A DNA stretch of 64,000 bases from Nocardioides sp. (GTDB lineage Bacteria; Actinomycetota; Actinomycetes; Propionibacteriales; Nocardioidaceae): the NCBI GenBank assembly GCA_037045645.1, contig JBAOIH010000004.1, positions 372,001 to 436,000 of the forward strand, read 5' to 3'. The notes below the pieces were generated by a model. The model did no database searches, was not told the origin of the DNA, and was given only the letters and a program-made list of their open reading frames with translations. A program made the position numbers and the translations under genes. Below are positions 23,271 through 34,624 of this stretch, in pieces. The number at the start of each line of letters is the position of its first letter. Within the stretch, counting starts at the first letter, position 1.

Positions 23271-24535
23271 GCGAGAAGACCCCGACCCCTCCGGAGAAGC
23301 CGACCGGCCACAAGGCCATCGAGGCCGAGACCGTGGTCGAACTCGAAGAGGAGCGCACCGGCACAGATCCCAAGATCGAGGATCAGCCCGAGCACGCCGA
23401 TCTCAAGAGCCCGATCAGTTGGCTTCCGAGCCTGATCGAGACCTTCGTCGCCATCGCGATCGCGTTGATCATCGGCGCGCTGCTGATCGCGCTGTCGGAC
23501 GAGAAGGTCGTCGAGTCGATGCCCTACTTCTTCTCCTATCCGTGGGACTTCTTCTCGCGCTCGTGGGACGCGATCTCGTCGTCCTACTGGGCCCTGCTGA
23601 AGGGGTCGATGGGCAGCGGTGAGGCCATCGGTCGTACGCTCCAGCGCTCGGCGCCGCTGATCTGTGCCGGCCTGGGCGTCTCCCTGGCGTTCCGCTCCGG
23701 GCTGTTCAACATCGGTGCCCAGGGTCAGTTGATCCTCGGTGCGTTGGTGGCGGGCTACATCGGCTTCTCGTGGGACCTGCCCCCGGGCATCCACACCCTG
23801 GCCGCGCTGATCGGTGGCCTGGTGGCCGGTGGTCTGTGGGGAGCGATCTCGGGTTACCTCAAGGCCCGGACGGGCGCGCACGAGGTGATCACCACGATCA
23901 TGCTCAACTACCTGGCAGCGTCGGTGATGCTCTATGCGCTGAGCAAGAATGCTTTCCAGCGTCCGGGCAGTGACAACCGTCAGTCGCCTCCGGTCCACGA
24001 CAGCGCGACCTTCGGCAGCATCGGCGACATGCACTTGGGCGTGCTGCTCGCATTCGTAGCCGCGGCCGCGGTGTGGTGGCTGCTGGAGCGCAGCACGCTC
24101 GGCTTCGAGTTGCGTGCCGTCGGCGCCAACCCCCAGGCCGCCCGCACTGCGGGCATGAACGTCGAGAAGGTCTTCACCATCGCGATGCTGATCGCCGGCC
24201 TGCTGGCCGGTCTGGCCGCCACCATGACGGTGCTCGGACAGCAGAACTCGTTGAGCCCGACCCTGCCCGGCACGATCGGCTTCGACGCGATCACGGTGGC
24301 CCTGCTCGGCCGCGCGACCCCGCTCGGCACCGTGCTGGCGGGCCTGATGTTCGGCGCGCTCAGCGTCGGCGGCGTGGCGATGCAGGCAGCGGCCGGCACT
24401 CCGAAGGAACTCACCCAGGTGCTCTCGGCGCTGATCGTGCTCTTCGTGGCCGCGCCCGCACTCGTACGCGGGATCGCAAGGCTCAAGGGCAGTGGTAGCG
24501 ATGATGCGATGATGGCGAAGGGATGGGGCGGCTGA
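23267..24535 (+). CDS. Nucleoside ABC transporter permease 1
   Basis: 422 residues: an acidic, poorly conserved cytoplasmic N-terminus of about 45 residues, then 8-10 membrane helices. The permease motif FRSGLFNIGAQGQLILGALV is typical of BMP/NupB-type importers. GTARGM-like coupling region appears as NPQAARTAGMNVEKVF. Overlaps the ATPase gene by 4 bp and the next permease by one base, so the three are one translational unit. Confidence 0.9.
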
Positions 24536-25839
24536 TGAGCACCGCAACGATGGAACCGACCGGATCGATCCCAGGTCCGGGCGAGGCACCCGTACGCGAC
24601 CGGGCCGACATCCAGCGCCAGATCAAACTGGTGGCTGTCTTCGCGCTGGTGTCGCTGCTGCTGTTGTTCTTCTGGACCAGCATCGATCACTCCAAAGTGC
24701 TCTTCACCCTGGGTGAGCGGATCAGCAGGGACACTCCTGCCGAGGAGATGAACGGCAAGACGTGGGTGCTTGGCGCCTTCCTCATCTCGCTGCTCGCGAC
24801 CGTCCTGGCGGTGCTCAACAAGGTGCCCAAGGGCATTGCGGGGGCGCTGGTCTACCTCGCGGTCGGGGTCGCGTTCTTCGTCGGCTTCATCATCTGGAAC
24901 TACGCCGATCAGACCGAGACCTCACTGGCGATCGTGAACCCACTGCCCGGCACGATCCGGCTGTCCACGCCCCTGGTGCTCGGCGCGTTGGCCGGTGTGA
25001 TGTGTGAGCGCGCGGGCGTCATCAACATCGCGATCGAGGGTCAGCTGCTGATGGGCGCGTTCTTCGCCTCGGTCGCGTCGTCGCTGTTCCAGAGCGCGAA
25101 CATGGGCCTGTTCGGCGGCATCCTCGCCGGTGTCCTGCTCTCCTGGATGCTCGGCATCTTCTCGATGCGCTATCAGGTCAACCAGGTGGTGCTCGGCGTC
25201 GTCTTGATCGCCTTCGCGACCGGCCTCACGAGCTTCCTGCTTTCACAGATTCCCGACGGCAAGGCCGAGAAGTTCAACCTGCCGGTGCGATTGGAACGCA
25301 TCCCGATCCCGGGACTTTCCGAGATCCCCGTCATCGGGCCGACGTTCTTCGACCAGACGATCCTGGTCTACCTGATGTACTTCTCGATCGCGCTGGTGAC
25401 CTTCCTGCTCTACCAGACCAAGTGGGGCCTTCGCGTCCGCTCGGTCGGCGAGCACCCCAAGGCCGCCGACACGGTGGGCATCAAGGTCAACCGCACCCGT
25501 TGGCAGGCCGTGCTGCTCGGCGGTGTCTTCGCCGGTCTGGGCGGTGCCTTCTTCACCGTCGGATCGACAGGCTCCTTCGACAACGGTGCTTCGGCAGGCA
25601 ACGGCTTCATCGCGTTGGCTGCCGTGATCATGGGTCGTTGGCACCCCATCGGCGCCACGATGGCGGCACTCTTCTTCGGCTTCTTGACCACTTTGCAGTT
25701 CCAGCTCCAGGGGCTCGACAAGATCCCGAGCGAGTTGCTGTTGGCATCGCCTTATCTCGCGACGATCATCGCGGTGGCCGGGTTCGTCGGTCGGGTTCGC
25801 CCGCCGGCCGCCGACGGTGAGCCGTACGTCAAGAGCTGA
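24535..25839 (+). CDS. Nucleoside ABC transporter permease 2
   Basis: 434 residues with about 10 membrane helices. The motif GVINIAIEGQLLMGAFF and the coupling region EHPKAADTVGIKVNRTRW match NupC-type permeases. Start ATG 24535 shares a base with the preceding stop. The first 45 residues are cytoplasmic and variable. The cytidine deaminase gene begins 2 bp after the stop, tying transport to pyrimidine salvage. Confidence 0.9.
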   Translation: MSTATMEPTGSIPGPGEAPVRDRADIQRQIKLVAVFALVSLLLLFFWTSIDHSKVLFTLGERISRDTPAEEMNGKTWVLGAFLISLLATVLAVLNKVPKGIAGALVYLAVGVAFFVGFIIWNYADQTETSLAIVNPLPGTIRLSTPLVLGALAGVMCERAGVINIAIEGQLLMGAFFASVASSLFQSANMGLFGGILAGVLLSWMLGIFSMRYQVNQVVLGVVLIAFATGLTSFLLSQIPDGKAEKFNLPVRLERIPIPGLSEIPVIGPTFFDQTILVYLMYFSIALVTFLLYQTKWGLRVRSVGEHPKAADTVGIKVNRTRWQAVLLGGVFAGLGGAFFTVGSTGSFDNGASAGNGFIALAAVIMGRWHPIGATMAALFFGFLTTLQFQLQGLDKIPSELLLASPYLATIIAVAGFVGRVRPPAADGEPYVKS

Positions 25840-25841
25840 TC

Positions 25842-26251
25842 GTGGTCGACGAGAGCGATTTCGACTGGGAGGGGCTGCAAAGCTGCCGCGGTGGAGGTCT
25901 CGAAGCGGGCGTACGTGCCCTACTCGGACTTCCCCGTCGGCGCCGCCGCCCGGGTCGACGACGGCCGGGTCGTCGTGGGCTGCAACGTGGAGAACGCGTC
26001 GTACGGCGTGGTGCTGTGCGCCGAGTGCGGTGCTGGTCTCCTCGCTGCATGCGACCGGGGGTGGCCGGCTCACGCACTTCGTGTGCGTGAACAAGCTGGG
26101 CGAGGTGATCATGCCGTGCGGTCGTTGCCGCCAGTTGATCTTCGAGCACGGCGGCAACCGGTTGCTGATCTGGACGGTGCGTGGCGTGAAGCCGATGAGT
26201 GAAGTCCTGCCCGACGCGTTCGGGCCCGAAGACCTTGAGGAGGTCCGCTGA
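25842..26251 (+). CDS. cdd: Cytidine deaminase, with two apparent +1 frameshifts
   Basis: Deaminates cytidine and deoxycytidine to uridines. The complete protein is readable across three frames: VDESDFDWEGLQ, then AAVEVSKRAYVPYSDFPVGA up to NVENASYGVVLCAEC, then LVSSLHATGGGRLTHF to the end. Zinc ligands (CAEC and PCGRCRQ) and the substrate motif NVENASYG are intact. The breaks are near 25880 and near 26030; each is cured by deleting one base, giving about 135 residues, the family norm. Start GTG 25842; stop overlaps deoA. A real double frameshift would inactivate it, but sequencing error is more likely. Confidence 0.85.
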
Positions 26252-27537
26252 TGGCTGCCCACGACGCCGTCGAGGTGATCAGCGCCAAGCGCGACAAGCA
26301 CGCCCTGAGCGACAGTCAGATCGACTGGGTGATCGACGCCTACACCCGCGGTGAGGTTGCCGACGAGCAGATGTCGTCGCTGGCGATGGCCATCCTGCTC
26401 AATGGGATGTCGCGCGAAGAGATCGCCCGCTGGACCAACGCGATGATCGCGTCCGGTGAGCGGATGGACTTCTCCGGGCTGTCGCGCCCCACCGCCGACA
26501 AGCACTCCACGGGCGGGGTCGGAGACAAGATCACGTTGCCGCTCGCGCCGCTGGTCGCGGCCTGTGGGGTCGCGGTGCCGCAGTTGTCCGGTCGCGGGCT
26601 GGGTCACACCGGTGGCACTCTCGACAAGCTCGAGGCGATCCCCGGTTGGCGTGCGGCGCTGTCTAACGAGGAGATGTTCGCCCAACTCGAATCCGTCGGT
26701 GCGGTGATCTGTGCGGCCGGTGACGGGCTGGCTCCGGCTGACAAGAAGCTCTATGCACTACGTGACGTGACGGGCACCGTCGAGTGCGTACCCCTGATTG
26801 CTTCCTCGATCATGAGCAAGAAGATCGCCGAGGGCACCGGCGCCCTGGTGCTCGACGTCAAGGTCGGCACCGGAGCGTTCATGAAGGACCTCGACCGCGC
26901 CCACGAACTCGCCGAGGTGATGGTGGCTCTGGGCAAGGACGCAGGTGTCCACACGGTCGCTCTGCTCACCGACATGTCCACTCCGCTCGGACTCACCGCA
27001 GGCAATGCGATCGAGGTCGCGGAGTCGGTGGAGGTGCTCGCGGGCGGCGGGCCGGCGGACGTCGTCGAACTGACCGTGGCGCTGGCTCGGGAGATGCTCG
27101 CAGGTGCGGGCCGCGATGAGGTCGACCCGGCCGAGGTGCTGGCCTCTGGCCGCGCCATGGATGTGTGGCGCGACATGATCCGCGCTCAGGACGGTGATCC
27201 GGAGGCCGCCTTGCCGACTGCCAAAGAAACCCATGTGGTCAACGCGCCCACGTCGGGCGTACTCACCCGTCTAGATGCGATGGCCGTGGGCCTGGCAGCC
27301 TGGCGGCTGGGCGCCGGTCGGGCGCGCAAGGAGGACCCGGTGCAGGCAGGCGCCGGAGTCACCTGGCACGCCCGTCCGGGCGACACGGTGTCGGCGGGCC
27401 AGCCGCTGTTCACCCTTCACACCGACGAACCCGAGCGTTTCGAGCGGGCTCTGGCCCCCCTCGAAGACGGCTTCGACATCGCGGCGGAGAGCCCCGATTT
27501 CGAGCCCACCCCGATCATCCTCGGCCGGGTGGACTGA
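26251..27537 (+). CDS. deoA: Thymidine phosphorylase
   Basis: 428 residues; splits thymidine or deoxyuridine with phosphate into base and deoxyribose 1-phosphate. Signature STGGVGDKITLPLAPLVAAC, then SGRGLGHTGGTLDKLEAI and MSKKIAEGTGALVLDVKVG. C-terminal alpha/beta domain complete. Its ATG overlaps the cdd stop by one base. Deoxycytidine can thus be deaminated and split by adjacent products. Converges on the MaoC gene with 22 bp between. Confidence 0.95.
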   Translation: MAAHDAVEVISAKRDKHALSDSQIDWVIDAYTRGEVADEQMSSLAMAILLNGMSREEIARWTNAMIASGERMDFSGLSRPTADKHSTGGVGDKITLPLAPLVAACGVAVPQLSGRGLGHTGGTLDKLEAIPGWRAALSNEEMFAQLESVGAVICAAGDGLAPADKKLYALRDVTGTVECVPLIASSIMSKKIAEGTGALVLDVKVGTGAFMKDLDRAHELAEVMVALGKDAGVHTVALLTDMSTPLGLTAGNAIEVAESVEVLAGGGPADVVELTVALAREMLAGAGRDEVDPAEVLASGRAMDVWRDMIRAQDGDPEAALPTAKETHVVNAPTSGVLTRLDAMAVGLAAWRLGAGRARKEDPVQAGAGVTWHARPGDTVSAGQPLFTLHTDEPERFERALAPLEDGFDIAAESPDFEPTPIILGRVD

Positions 27538-27559
27538 GCGACCGGACACCCCCGACTGA

Positions 27560-28012
27560 TCAGGCCAGCAGGAGCACGACGTGCTCGGCCACACAGGCCG
27601 GCTTGTCCGCACCCTCGATCTCCACGGTGTGCTTGATGATCAGTTGCTTGCCGGCGGCCAGGTCGGTCACGTCGCCGAACGACACGTGCGAGCGAAGGCG
27701 AGAGTCCACCGGCACCGGGCTGGGAAAGCGCACCTTGTTGAGGCCGTAGTTGAGCCGGGCGCCGTCCATCTCGAAGGTGAAGACCTGGCTGGTGAAGTGC
27801 GGCAGCAGGCTCAGCGTCAAGAAGCCGTGCGCGATCGTGGCACCGAACGGACCCGACGCTGCCTGCTCCACGTCGACGTGAATCCACTGGTGATCCAACG
27901 TGGCGTCGGCGAAGGCGTTGATCCGGTCCTGGTCGACCGCGATCCAGTCGCTGACGCCGATCTCGGTGTTCGCCGCGCTCGCGACATCGTCCAGACTGGT
28001 GAAAACCCGCAT
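27560..28012 (-). CDS. MaoC-like hot-dog fold dehydratase
   Basis: 150 residues of the (R)-enoyl-CoA hydratase type. The hydratase-like core reads INAFADATLDHQWIHVD followed by GATIAHGFLTLSLLPHF, containing the Asp/His pair expected in the active site. Probably acts on an acyl-CoA; no neighbour indicates which. Lies between convergent deoA and divergent add, on the opposite strand, so it is its own unit. Confidence 0.85.
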   Translation of the reverse strand: MRVFTSLDDVASAANTEIGVSDWIAVDQDRINAFADATLDHQWIHVDVEQAASGPFGATIAHGFLTLSLLPHFTSQVFTFEMDGARLNYGLNKVRFPSPVPVDSRLRSHVSFGDVTDLAAGKQLIIKHTVEIEGADKPACVAEHVVLLLA

Positions 28013-28067
28013 GAAGCTCTCCTTGTGAGTTGGTACGCAACCGAAACCTACCTGTCAGGATGGGCGC

Positions 28068-29168
28068 ATGTCTGACCCGTCTGCCACCGCCCTCACCCCG
28101 CTCACTCGCGAAGTCGTCCAGGCCGCACCCAAGGTGCTGTTGCACGACCACCTGGACGGCGGGCTGCGCCCGCAGACGATCGTGGAGTTGGCAGCACAGA
28201 TCGGCCACGAGTTGCCGGCCGACGATGCCGAGTCGCTGGGCCGGTGGTTCGAGGAGGCCAGCAACAGCGGCTCGCTGGTGCGCTACCTGGAGACCTTCGA
28301 TCACACCGTCGCGGTGATGCAGACGGCCGCCAACATCACCCGCGTCGCCCGCGAATGTGTCGAGGACCTGGCCGCCGACGGAGTCGTCTACGCCGAGATC
28401 CGGTACGCGCCCGAGCAGCACGTCAACGAGGGGCTCAGCCTCGACGAGGTGGTCGCTGCCGTGCAGCAGGGCTTCGACGAGGGCACGACCGCGGCCGAGG
28501 GTCGCATCGTCGTACGCCAACTGCTCACCGCGATGCGCCACCAGGCGCGCTCACGTGAGGTGGCCGAGCTCGCGGTCGCCTGGCGCGATCGTGGGGTGGC
28601 GGGCTTCGACATCGCAGGAGCCGAAGCGGGGTACCCCCCGACCCGTCACCTGGACGCCTTCGAATACCTGCAGCGCGAGAACTCGCATTTCACCATTCAC
28701 GCCGGGGAGGCGTTCGGCCTGCCCTCGATCTGGGAGGCGATCCAGTGGTGTGGCGCCGACCGGCTCGGTCATGGCGTACGCATCATCGACGACATCGCGG
28801 TGGACGACGGCGGCAACGCGGCACTGGGCCGGCTCGCGGCCTACGTGCGCGACAAGCGCATCCCGCTGGAGATGTGCCCCACCTCCAACCTCCAGACCGG
28901 CGCGGCGGACTCCCTGGCCGAGCACCCGATCGGACTGCTCACCAAGCTGCGTTTTCGCGTCACCGTCAATACCGACAACCGCTTGATGAGTGGCACCTCG
29001 ATGACCCACGAGATGTGGGAGCTGGTGCAGACGTTCGGGTACACGCTCGAGGACCTGCGCTGGTTCACCATCAACGCGATGAAGTCGGCCTTCCTGCCTT
29101 TCGAGGAACGGCTGGCGATCATCGACGGCGTGATCAAGCCCGGCTATCGCGCGCTGGGTGCGAGCTAG
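28068..29168 (+). CDS. add: Adenosine deaminase
   Basis: 366 residues; converts adenosine and deoxyadenosine to inosines. Zinc and catalytic motifs are in order: LLHDHLDGGLRPQT, HAGEAFGLPSIWEAI, GHGVRI, EMCPTSNLQTG and NTDNRLMSGTSM. Start at ATG 28068. Gives inosine to the purine nucleoside phosphorylase encoded near 46000. The last 4 bp overlap the convergent gene at 29165. Confidence 0.95.
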   Translation: MSDPSATALTPLTREVVQAAPKVLLHDHLDGGLRPQTIVELAAQIGHELPADDAESLGRWFEEASNSGSLVRYLETFDHTVAVMQTAANITRVARECVEDLAADGVVYAEIRYAPEQHVNEGLSLDEVVAAVQQGFDEGTTAAEGRIVVRQLLTAMRHQARSREVAELAVAWRDRGVAGFDIAGAEAGYPPTRHLDAFEYLQRENSHFTIHAGEAFGLPSIWEAIQWCGADRLGHGVRIIDDIAVDDGGNAALGRLAAYVRDKRIPLEMCPTSNLQTGAADSLAEHPIGLLTKLRFRVTVNTDNRLMSGTSMTHEMWELVQTFGYTLEDLRWFTINAMKSAFLPFEERLAIIDGVIKPGYRALGAS

Positions 29169-29770
29169 CGCGGCAGGACCGCCCACCACAGGTGGGTCCA
29201 CCGGTCGAAGCCGGTGCGCCCGGAACGCAGTCTTGCGATCGGCATCGGCCTCAGCCCACCAGTGCCGGGGTCGTAGCACCAGATTCCGGTCACCTCGCCG
29301 CCGTGCCGCTCCGCGTCGACGGCCAACACCACGTGCCGGGGGAGCAGAGCGGTGCCGACATACAGCGGCACGCAGGCTCCGGTGTCCAGGGCGCGCAGCA
29401 CCTCGTCGAGACGGTTGGGAGTGGCGCGCCGCCACAGCCGCGACGACCAGTCGGCGCCGAGTTGCCCGGCCAGTGACCACGGCGGTGTGCCGAGCGCGCG
29501 CGGCCACGGCACCTGCAGGTGCCCGCCCACCGCCACGGCGCTGGTCGTACGTCGGTGCATCGCCAACACCTCCGTACGGAATCTCTGGGCCGCATCACCG
29601 CGGATCGACCAGCCGGTGTCCGGGTGACTGCCGCGACTGATCAGGGCGGCGTACGCGTCGTCGCGCAGCACGCGCTCCATCACCAGGCAGGCCGCGCCAC
29701 ACGAGCGTGCGTCGGGCTGTCGCGGCCGGGTCGCCAGCAGCCGTTCGCCCTCGCGCGAGAAGCGGCGCAC
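29165..29770 (-). CDS. Papain-fold-like protein of unknown function
   Basis: 201 residues, no signal peptide. The sequence has the order of residues seen in peptidase C39-like folds: a cysteine in DARSCGAACLVMERVL (about residue 25), a histidine in LLPRHVVLAVDA, and an aspartate in WCYDPGTG. This suggests a cysteine hydrolase or transglutaminase-type enzyme, but no family can be named with confidence. It follows the uridine-kinase-like gene by one base, so the two are probably co-transcribed. Confidence 0.55.
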   Translation of the reverse strand: MRRFSREGERLLATRPRQPDARSCGAACLVMERVLRDDAYAALISRGSHPDTGWSIRGDAAQRFRTEVLAMHRRTTSAVAVGGHLQVPWPRALGTPPWSLAGQLGADWSSRLWRRATPNRLDEVLRALDTGACVPLYVGTALLPRHVVLAVDAERHGGEVTGIWCYDPGTGGLRPMPIARLRSGRTGFDRWTHLWWAVLPR

Positions 29771-29771
29771 G

Positions 29772-30365
29772 TCAGCCGAGCCTGCGGATCGCGTCGTACG
29801 CCTCGTCCGCGGTCATCTCCTGGCACCCGAGCGCGACGGCATGGCGTACGACTGCCGGCTGGTCCTTCATCAGGGCCCAGCCGCGCTTGATCAGGAGCAT
29901 CGGCGCCTTGCGGCGCTCGCGTAGGTCGCGGCTCAACCGACGCCAGAAGGTGATCAGGCGGTGCTGAGTGATGCAGTACGCGCCGGCCAGACAGCCGATC
30001 CGGCGTGCTTCGGGGACGATCTCCTGGGCGAAGATTCCCTCCGCGACGAAGAACTTCGCATCGCCGAGCTCCAGCACCTGAGTGCCCACCCGGCCGTTCT
30101 GCGCGATCTCATAGACGGGCAACTCCGCGCGGCCGTCGGCGCACAAGGAGGTGATCGCGGCCAGGGCCTCGTGGTGCAACCAGGAATCGGGGTGATCCCA
30201 GTCCACGATCCCGGCGTTGGGGCCGTCCTCGATGTGCGGCAACGTGGGGTCGTCGCCGTTCTTGTAGAAGTCGTCGAGCCTCAGCACGGGCAGCCCGAGA
30301 CGTTCGGCAAGGCGTGACTTGCCAGCACCCGACGGGCCGGCCAGCACGATCAAGCGGGCATGCAC
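29772..30365 (-). CDS. Uridine kinase-like P-loop protein
   Basis: 197 residues with Walker A GPSGAGKS at residues 10-17 and a nucleoside-kinase-like DDFYKNGDDPTLP, then DWDHPDSW, as in uridine/cytidine kinases. It would phosphorylate a nucleoside to the monophosphate, which suits the salvage neighbourhood. Longer than a bare P-loop core, shorter than E. coli Udk (about 213). It starts 4 bp after the MpaB-type gene ends, on the same strand. Confidence 0.78.
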   Translation of the reverse strand: MHARLIVLAGPSGAGKSRLAERLGLPVLRLDDFYKNGDDPTLPHIEDGPNAGIVDWDHPDSWLHHEALAAITSLCADGRAELPVYEIAQNGRVGTQVLELGDAKFFVAEGIFAQEIVPEARRIGCLAGAYCITQHRLITFWRRLSRDLRERRKAPMLLIKRGWALMKDQPAVVRHAVALGCQEMTADEAYDAIRRLG

Positions 30366-30369
30366 GGGG

Positions 30370-31260
30370 TTATTGTGCGACCTTCCCGTGCGGCACCGGG
30401 CAGCCGGTGGGACGGAAGGTGCCGAGTTTCGCGAGGTCGTAGCCGTTGGGGTAGCCGGTGACCTGCGGCAGGTCGCGGGCTCGGGTCGGTTGCATCCGCG
30501 GTGGCTGCCTTCGCAGCCACGCAGCTCGGGCTCGTAGCGCCGCCTTGGCGGCAGCGCGCTCGGCGCGAGTCGGGTGCTCGAACCTGAAGGCGTCGAGCAG
30601 CGGCGCGTCCATGAATGCCCGCGACGAGCGGATCACCGCCTTGCGTGGCGCCAGATTGTTGGGCGGGAACGTCGCCATCAACTTCAGCGTTGCCTCCGCG
30701 ACGTCGCGCGCACGCGGGTCGTACGCGAAGTGCTCGGCCTCATAGGCGTCCATCGCGGCCGTGAACTCCTGCCAGGTGCCGGGGATGTTCTTGATCCCCA
30801 TCAATCGGCCGACCTCGCGGTAGTAGTTCGCCGAGGCGACCTTCTCCTTCTCAGACAAGGGCCGCCAGCCGTAGTCGTCCAACCAGCGGATCGGCACCGC
30901 CACGAAGGTGGTCAGCACATAGCGCATGTCGTCGCCTGCGATGTCGTACATTCCGTGCATCTGGTTCATCCGCCGGATCGCGGTCAGACCCTGCTCGGAG
31001 CGGATGCCGTGCTCGCCGAGCGCGTCGAGGATCAGCGCGGTGTCGTCATAGCGTTTCTGCGTACGCTCGGTGAATTCGCCCGTCTCGTAGAGCAGCACCC
31101 CGATGCTGGGCACGGCGTAGGTGCGAAACAGCGCGAACGACAACGCCTGCGTGACATCCCACGGGAACTCGTGGGCGGCGCTGATCGTCACGATCTCTTC
31201 GTAGTCGGTCTCGGGATCGAGTTGCTCGATCCGGCGCAGCCAGTGATCCCGATCGGCCAT
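30370..31260 (-). CDS. Oxygenase MpaB / DUF2236-type protein
   Basis: 296 residues from ATG 31260 (GTG 31263 is also possible). The sequence matches the all-helical family that includes latex-clearing protein and MpaB, for example EFPWDVTQALSFALFRTYAV and the conserved RMNQMHGMYDIAGDDMRYVL stretch, followed by FVAVPIRWLDDYGWRPLS. Some relatives bind haem b through a histidine and act as dioxygenases, but the substrate is unknown. It starts at or next to the stop of the short aldehyde dehydrogenase, so it is in the deoC operon. Confidence 0.75.
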   Translation of the reverse strand: MADRDHWLRRIEQLDPETDYEEIVTISAAHEFPWDVTQALSFALFRTYAVPSIGVLLYETGEFTERTQKRYDDTALILDALGEHGIRSEQGLTAIRRMNQMHGMYDIAGDDMRYVLTTFVAVPIRWLDDYGWRPLSEKEKVASANYYREVGRLMGIKNIPGTWQEFTAAMDAYEAEHFAYDPRARDVAEATLKLMATFPPNNLAPRKAVIRSSRAFMDAPLLDAFRFEHPTRAERAAAKAALRARAAWLRRQPPRMQPTRARDLPQVTGYPNGYDLAKLGTFRPTGCPVPHGKVAQ

Positions 31261-31263
31261 CAC

Positions 31264-32134
31264 TCAGATCCCGATCGGGTGCCAGACGGTCTTGATCTCC
31301 AGACCCTCGATCAAGCGGTCCGTGCCGGGAAGCTTGAGTCCAGTCGGGCTCGGCTGCCGGCGCCCGGCGTACGCGCTTGAGGTTGTCGGCCGCGGCCACC
31401 TCGTACGCCGTGGCGTTCTCGGCGTCGCCGGCCAGGCCGGTGAGGTCGAGTGCGTTGACGTCCATATGGGAGGCCAGCCATGGGCCGGGCGCGGTGTAGT
31501 CGCCGGTCAGGATGTTGACCACGCCGCCCGGCACATCCGAGGTCGCCAAGACCTCGGCGAACGTGACGGCGGGCAGCGGGCGCTGCGCCGACGAGACCAC
31601 CACGACGGTATTGCCGGTGACGATCGCCGGGGCGATCACCGAGATCAGGCCCAGCAGCGACGACTCCTGTGGCGCGAAGACGGCGATCACGCCGGTCGGT
31701 TCGGGGGAGGAGAGGTTGAAGTACGGCCCGGCGACCGGGTTGGCACCGCCCACGATCTGGGTGATCTTGTCGGCCCACCCGGCGTACCAGACCAGTCGGT
31801 CGATCGCCGCGTCGAGGGTCCTCTCGGCCCGCGCAGGAGTGAGCCCCTCGGACTGTTTGAGCGCCTCGACGAACTGGGGGCGCCGATCCTCCATGATCTC
31901 CGCGACGCGGTAGAGGATCTGGGCCCGGTTGTAGGCGGTCTTGCCCGACCAGCCCTTGAAGGCGCTGCGCGCCGCGATCACCGCGTCGCGGGCATCCTTG
32001 CGCGAGGCCTGAGCCGCATTGGCCACGAACTTCCCCTTCGCGTCGAGCACTTCATAGCTGTAGCCCGACTCCGAGCGCGGGAACTGACCGCCGATGTAGA
32101 GCTTGTAGGTCTTGCGTACGTCCACGCGCGCCAT
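31264..32134 (-). CDS. Short aldehyde dehydrogenase-like protein lacking the catalytic half; apparent frameshift
   Basis: About 289 residues after repair, covering only the NAD-binding half of the ALDH fold: YIGGQFPRSESG at the start, VIAVFAPQESSLLGLISV and GGVVNILTGDY. The catalytic cysteine/glutamate part is absent, so it is unlikely to oxidise aldehyde itself and may pair with the full-length enzyme encoded just upstream. The frame shifts near 31335-31345; after removing one base it ends KTVWHPIGI at 31264, flush with the next gene (length 871 is 3n+1). It starts 1 bp after the full-length ALDH gene. Confidence 0.78.
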
Positions 32135-32135
32135 C

Positions 32136-33605
<1,470 letters not shown>

Positions 33606-33623
33606 GATGTGTGGGCTCCCAGC

Positions 33624-34613
33624 TCAGTCGAGGGTGAAGTAGTCGGGACCGGAGTAGCGCCCGGTCTGCATCTTGGTGCGCTGCATCAGCAGGTCGTTGA
33701 GCAGCGTCGACGCGCCGAAGCGGAACCAGTCCGGGTCCAGCCAGTCGGGCCCCGCGGTCTCGTTGACCATGACGAGGTATTTGATCGCGTCCTTGGTGGT
33801 CTTGATGCCGCCCGCGGGCTTCACGCCGATCATCTGGCCGGTGAGTTCGCGGAAGTCGCGTACGGCTTCCAGCATGATCAGCGTGACCGGCAGGGTCGCG
33901 GCCGGCTGCACCTTGCCCGTCGAGGTCTTGATGAAGTGGCCGCCCGCCATCATCGCCAGCCAGGAGGCGCGACGGACGTTGTCGTAGGTCTGCAACTCGC
34001 CGGTCTCGAAGATGACCTTGAGGTGTGCGCTCTCTCCATTTTCCTTGGCACACGCCTGACGGACCTGGACGATCTCGTCGTACACGTCGAGATAGCGACC
34101 GGCCAGGAACGCGCCGCGGTCGATGACCATGTCGATCTCGTCGGCACCGGCCTCCACCGCATCGCGGGTGTCGGCCAGCTTGATGTCCATCGCCGCTCGC
34201 CCGCTCGGGAACGCCGTGGCGACTGCGGCGACATTGACGCCGGAGTCACCCAGCGTCTCCTTGGCGGTCGCCACCATGTCGGGATAGACGCAGACCGCGG
34301 CGGTCTGGGGACAGGTCGGATCGGCCGGGTCGGGGCGCATCGCCTTGTTGGCCAGTGCGCGCACCTTGCCAGGAGTGTCTTGCCCCTCCAATGTCGTCAG
34401 GTCGACCATCCGGATCGCCAGGTCGATCGCGAAGTCCTTGGCCGACGTCTTGATCGAGCGGGTGCCGAGCGAGGCGGCGCGCGCCTCACAGCCCACCTGG
34501 TCGACCCCGGGAAGTCCGTGCAGGAAGCGGCGCAAGGAGGAATTGGACGCGGTGATGTCGTCGAACGTCACCGTGCTCTCGCCGGTCTGGGTTGTGGTCA
34601 CCCGCAACAGCAT
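33624..34613 (-). CDS. deoC: Deoxyribose-phosphate aldolase
   Basis: 329 residues, long form. Cleaves deoxyribose 5-phosphate to glyceraldehyde 3-phosphate and acetaldehyde through a Schiff-base lysine. Core motifs: VAVCVYPDMV, EIDMVIDRGAFLAGRY, LKVIFETGEL, FIKTSTGKVQPAATLPV and GVKPAGGIKT. Start at ATG 34613 or GTG 34601; neither has a clear ribosome-binding site. First gene of an operon running deoC, ALDH, short ALDH, MpaB, kinase, papain-like. Divergent from the PH-domain gene with only about 11 bp, so promoters overlap coding sequence. Confidence 0.93.
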   Translation of the reverse strand: MLLRVTTTQTGESTVTFDDITASNSSLRRFLHGLPGVDQVGCEARAASLGTRSIKTSAKDFAIDLAIRMVDLTTLEGQDTPGKVRALANKAMRPDPADPTCPQTAAVCVYPDMVATAKETLGDSGVNVAAVATAFPSGRAAMDIKLADTRDAVEAGADEIDMVIDRGAFLAGRYLDVYDEIVQVRQACAKENGESAHLKVIFETGELQTYDNVRRASWLAMMAGGHFIKTSTGKVQPAATLPVTLIMLEAVRDFRELTGQMIGVKPAGGIKTTKDAIKYLVMVNETAGPDWLDPDWFRFGASTLLNDLLMQRTKMQTGRYSGPDYFTLD

Positions 34614-34624
34614 AGGGTGAGCGG

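Noticed and set aside
25842..26251. Cytidine deaminase as a true pseudogene
   Set aside because: Both breaks are one-base insertions, zinc and substrate motifs are intact, and the gene is coupled to deoA; technical error is more likely.
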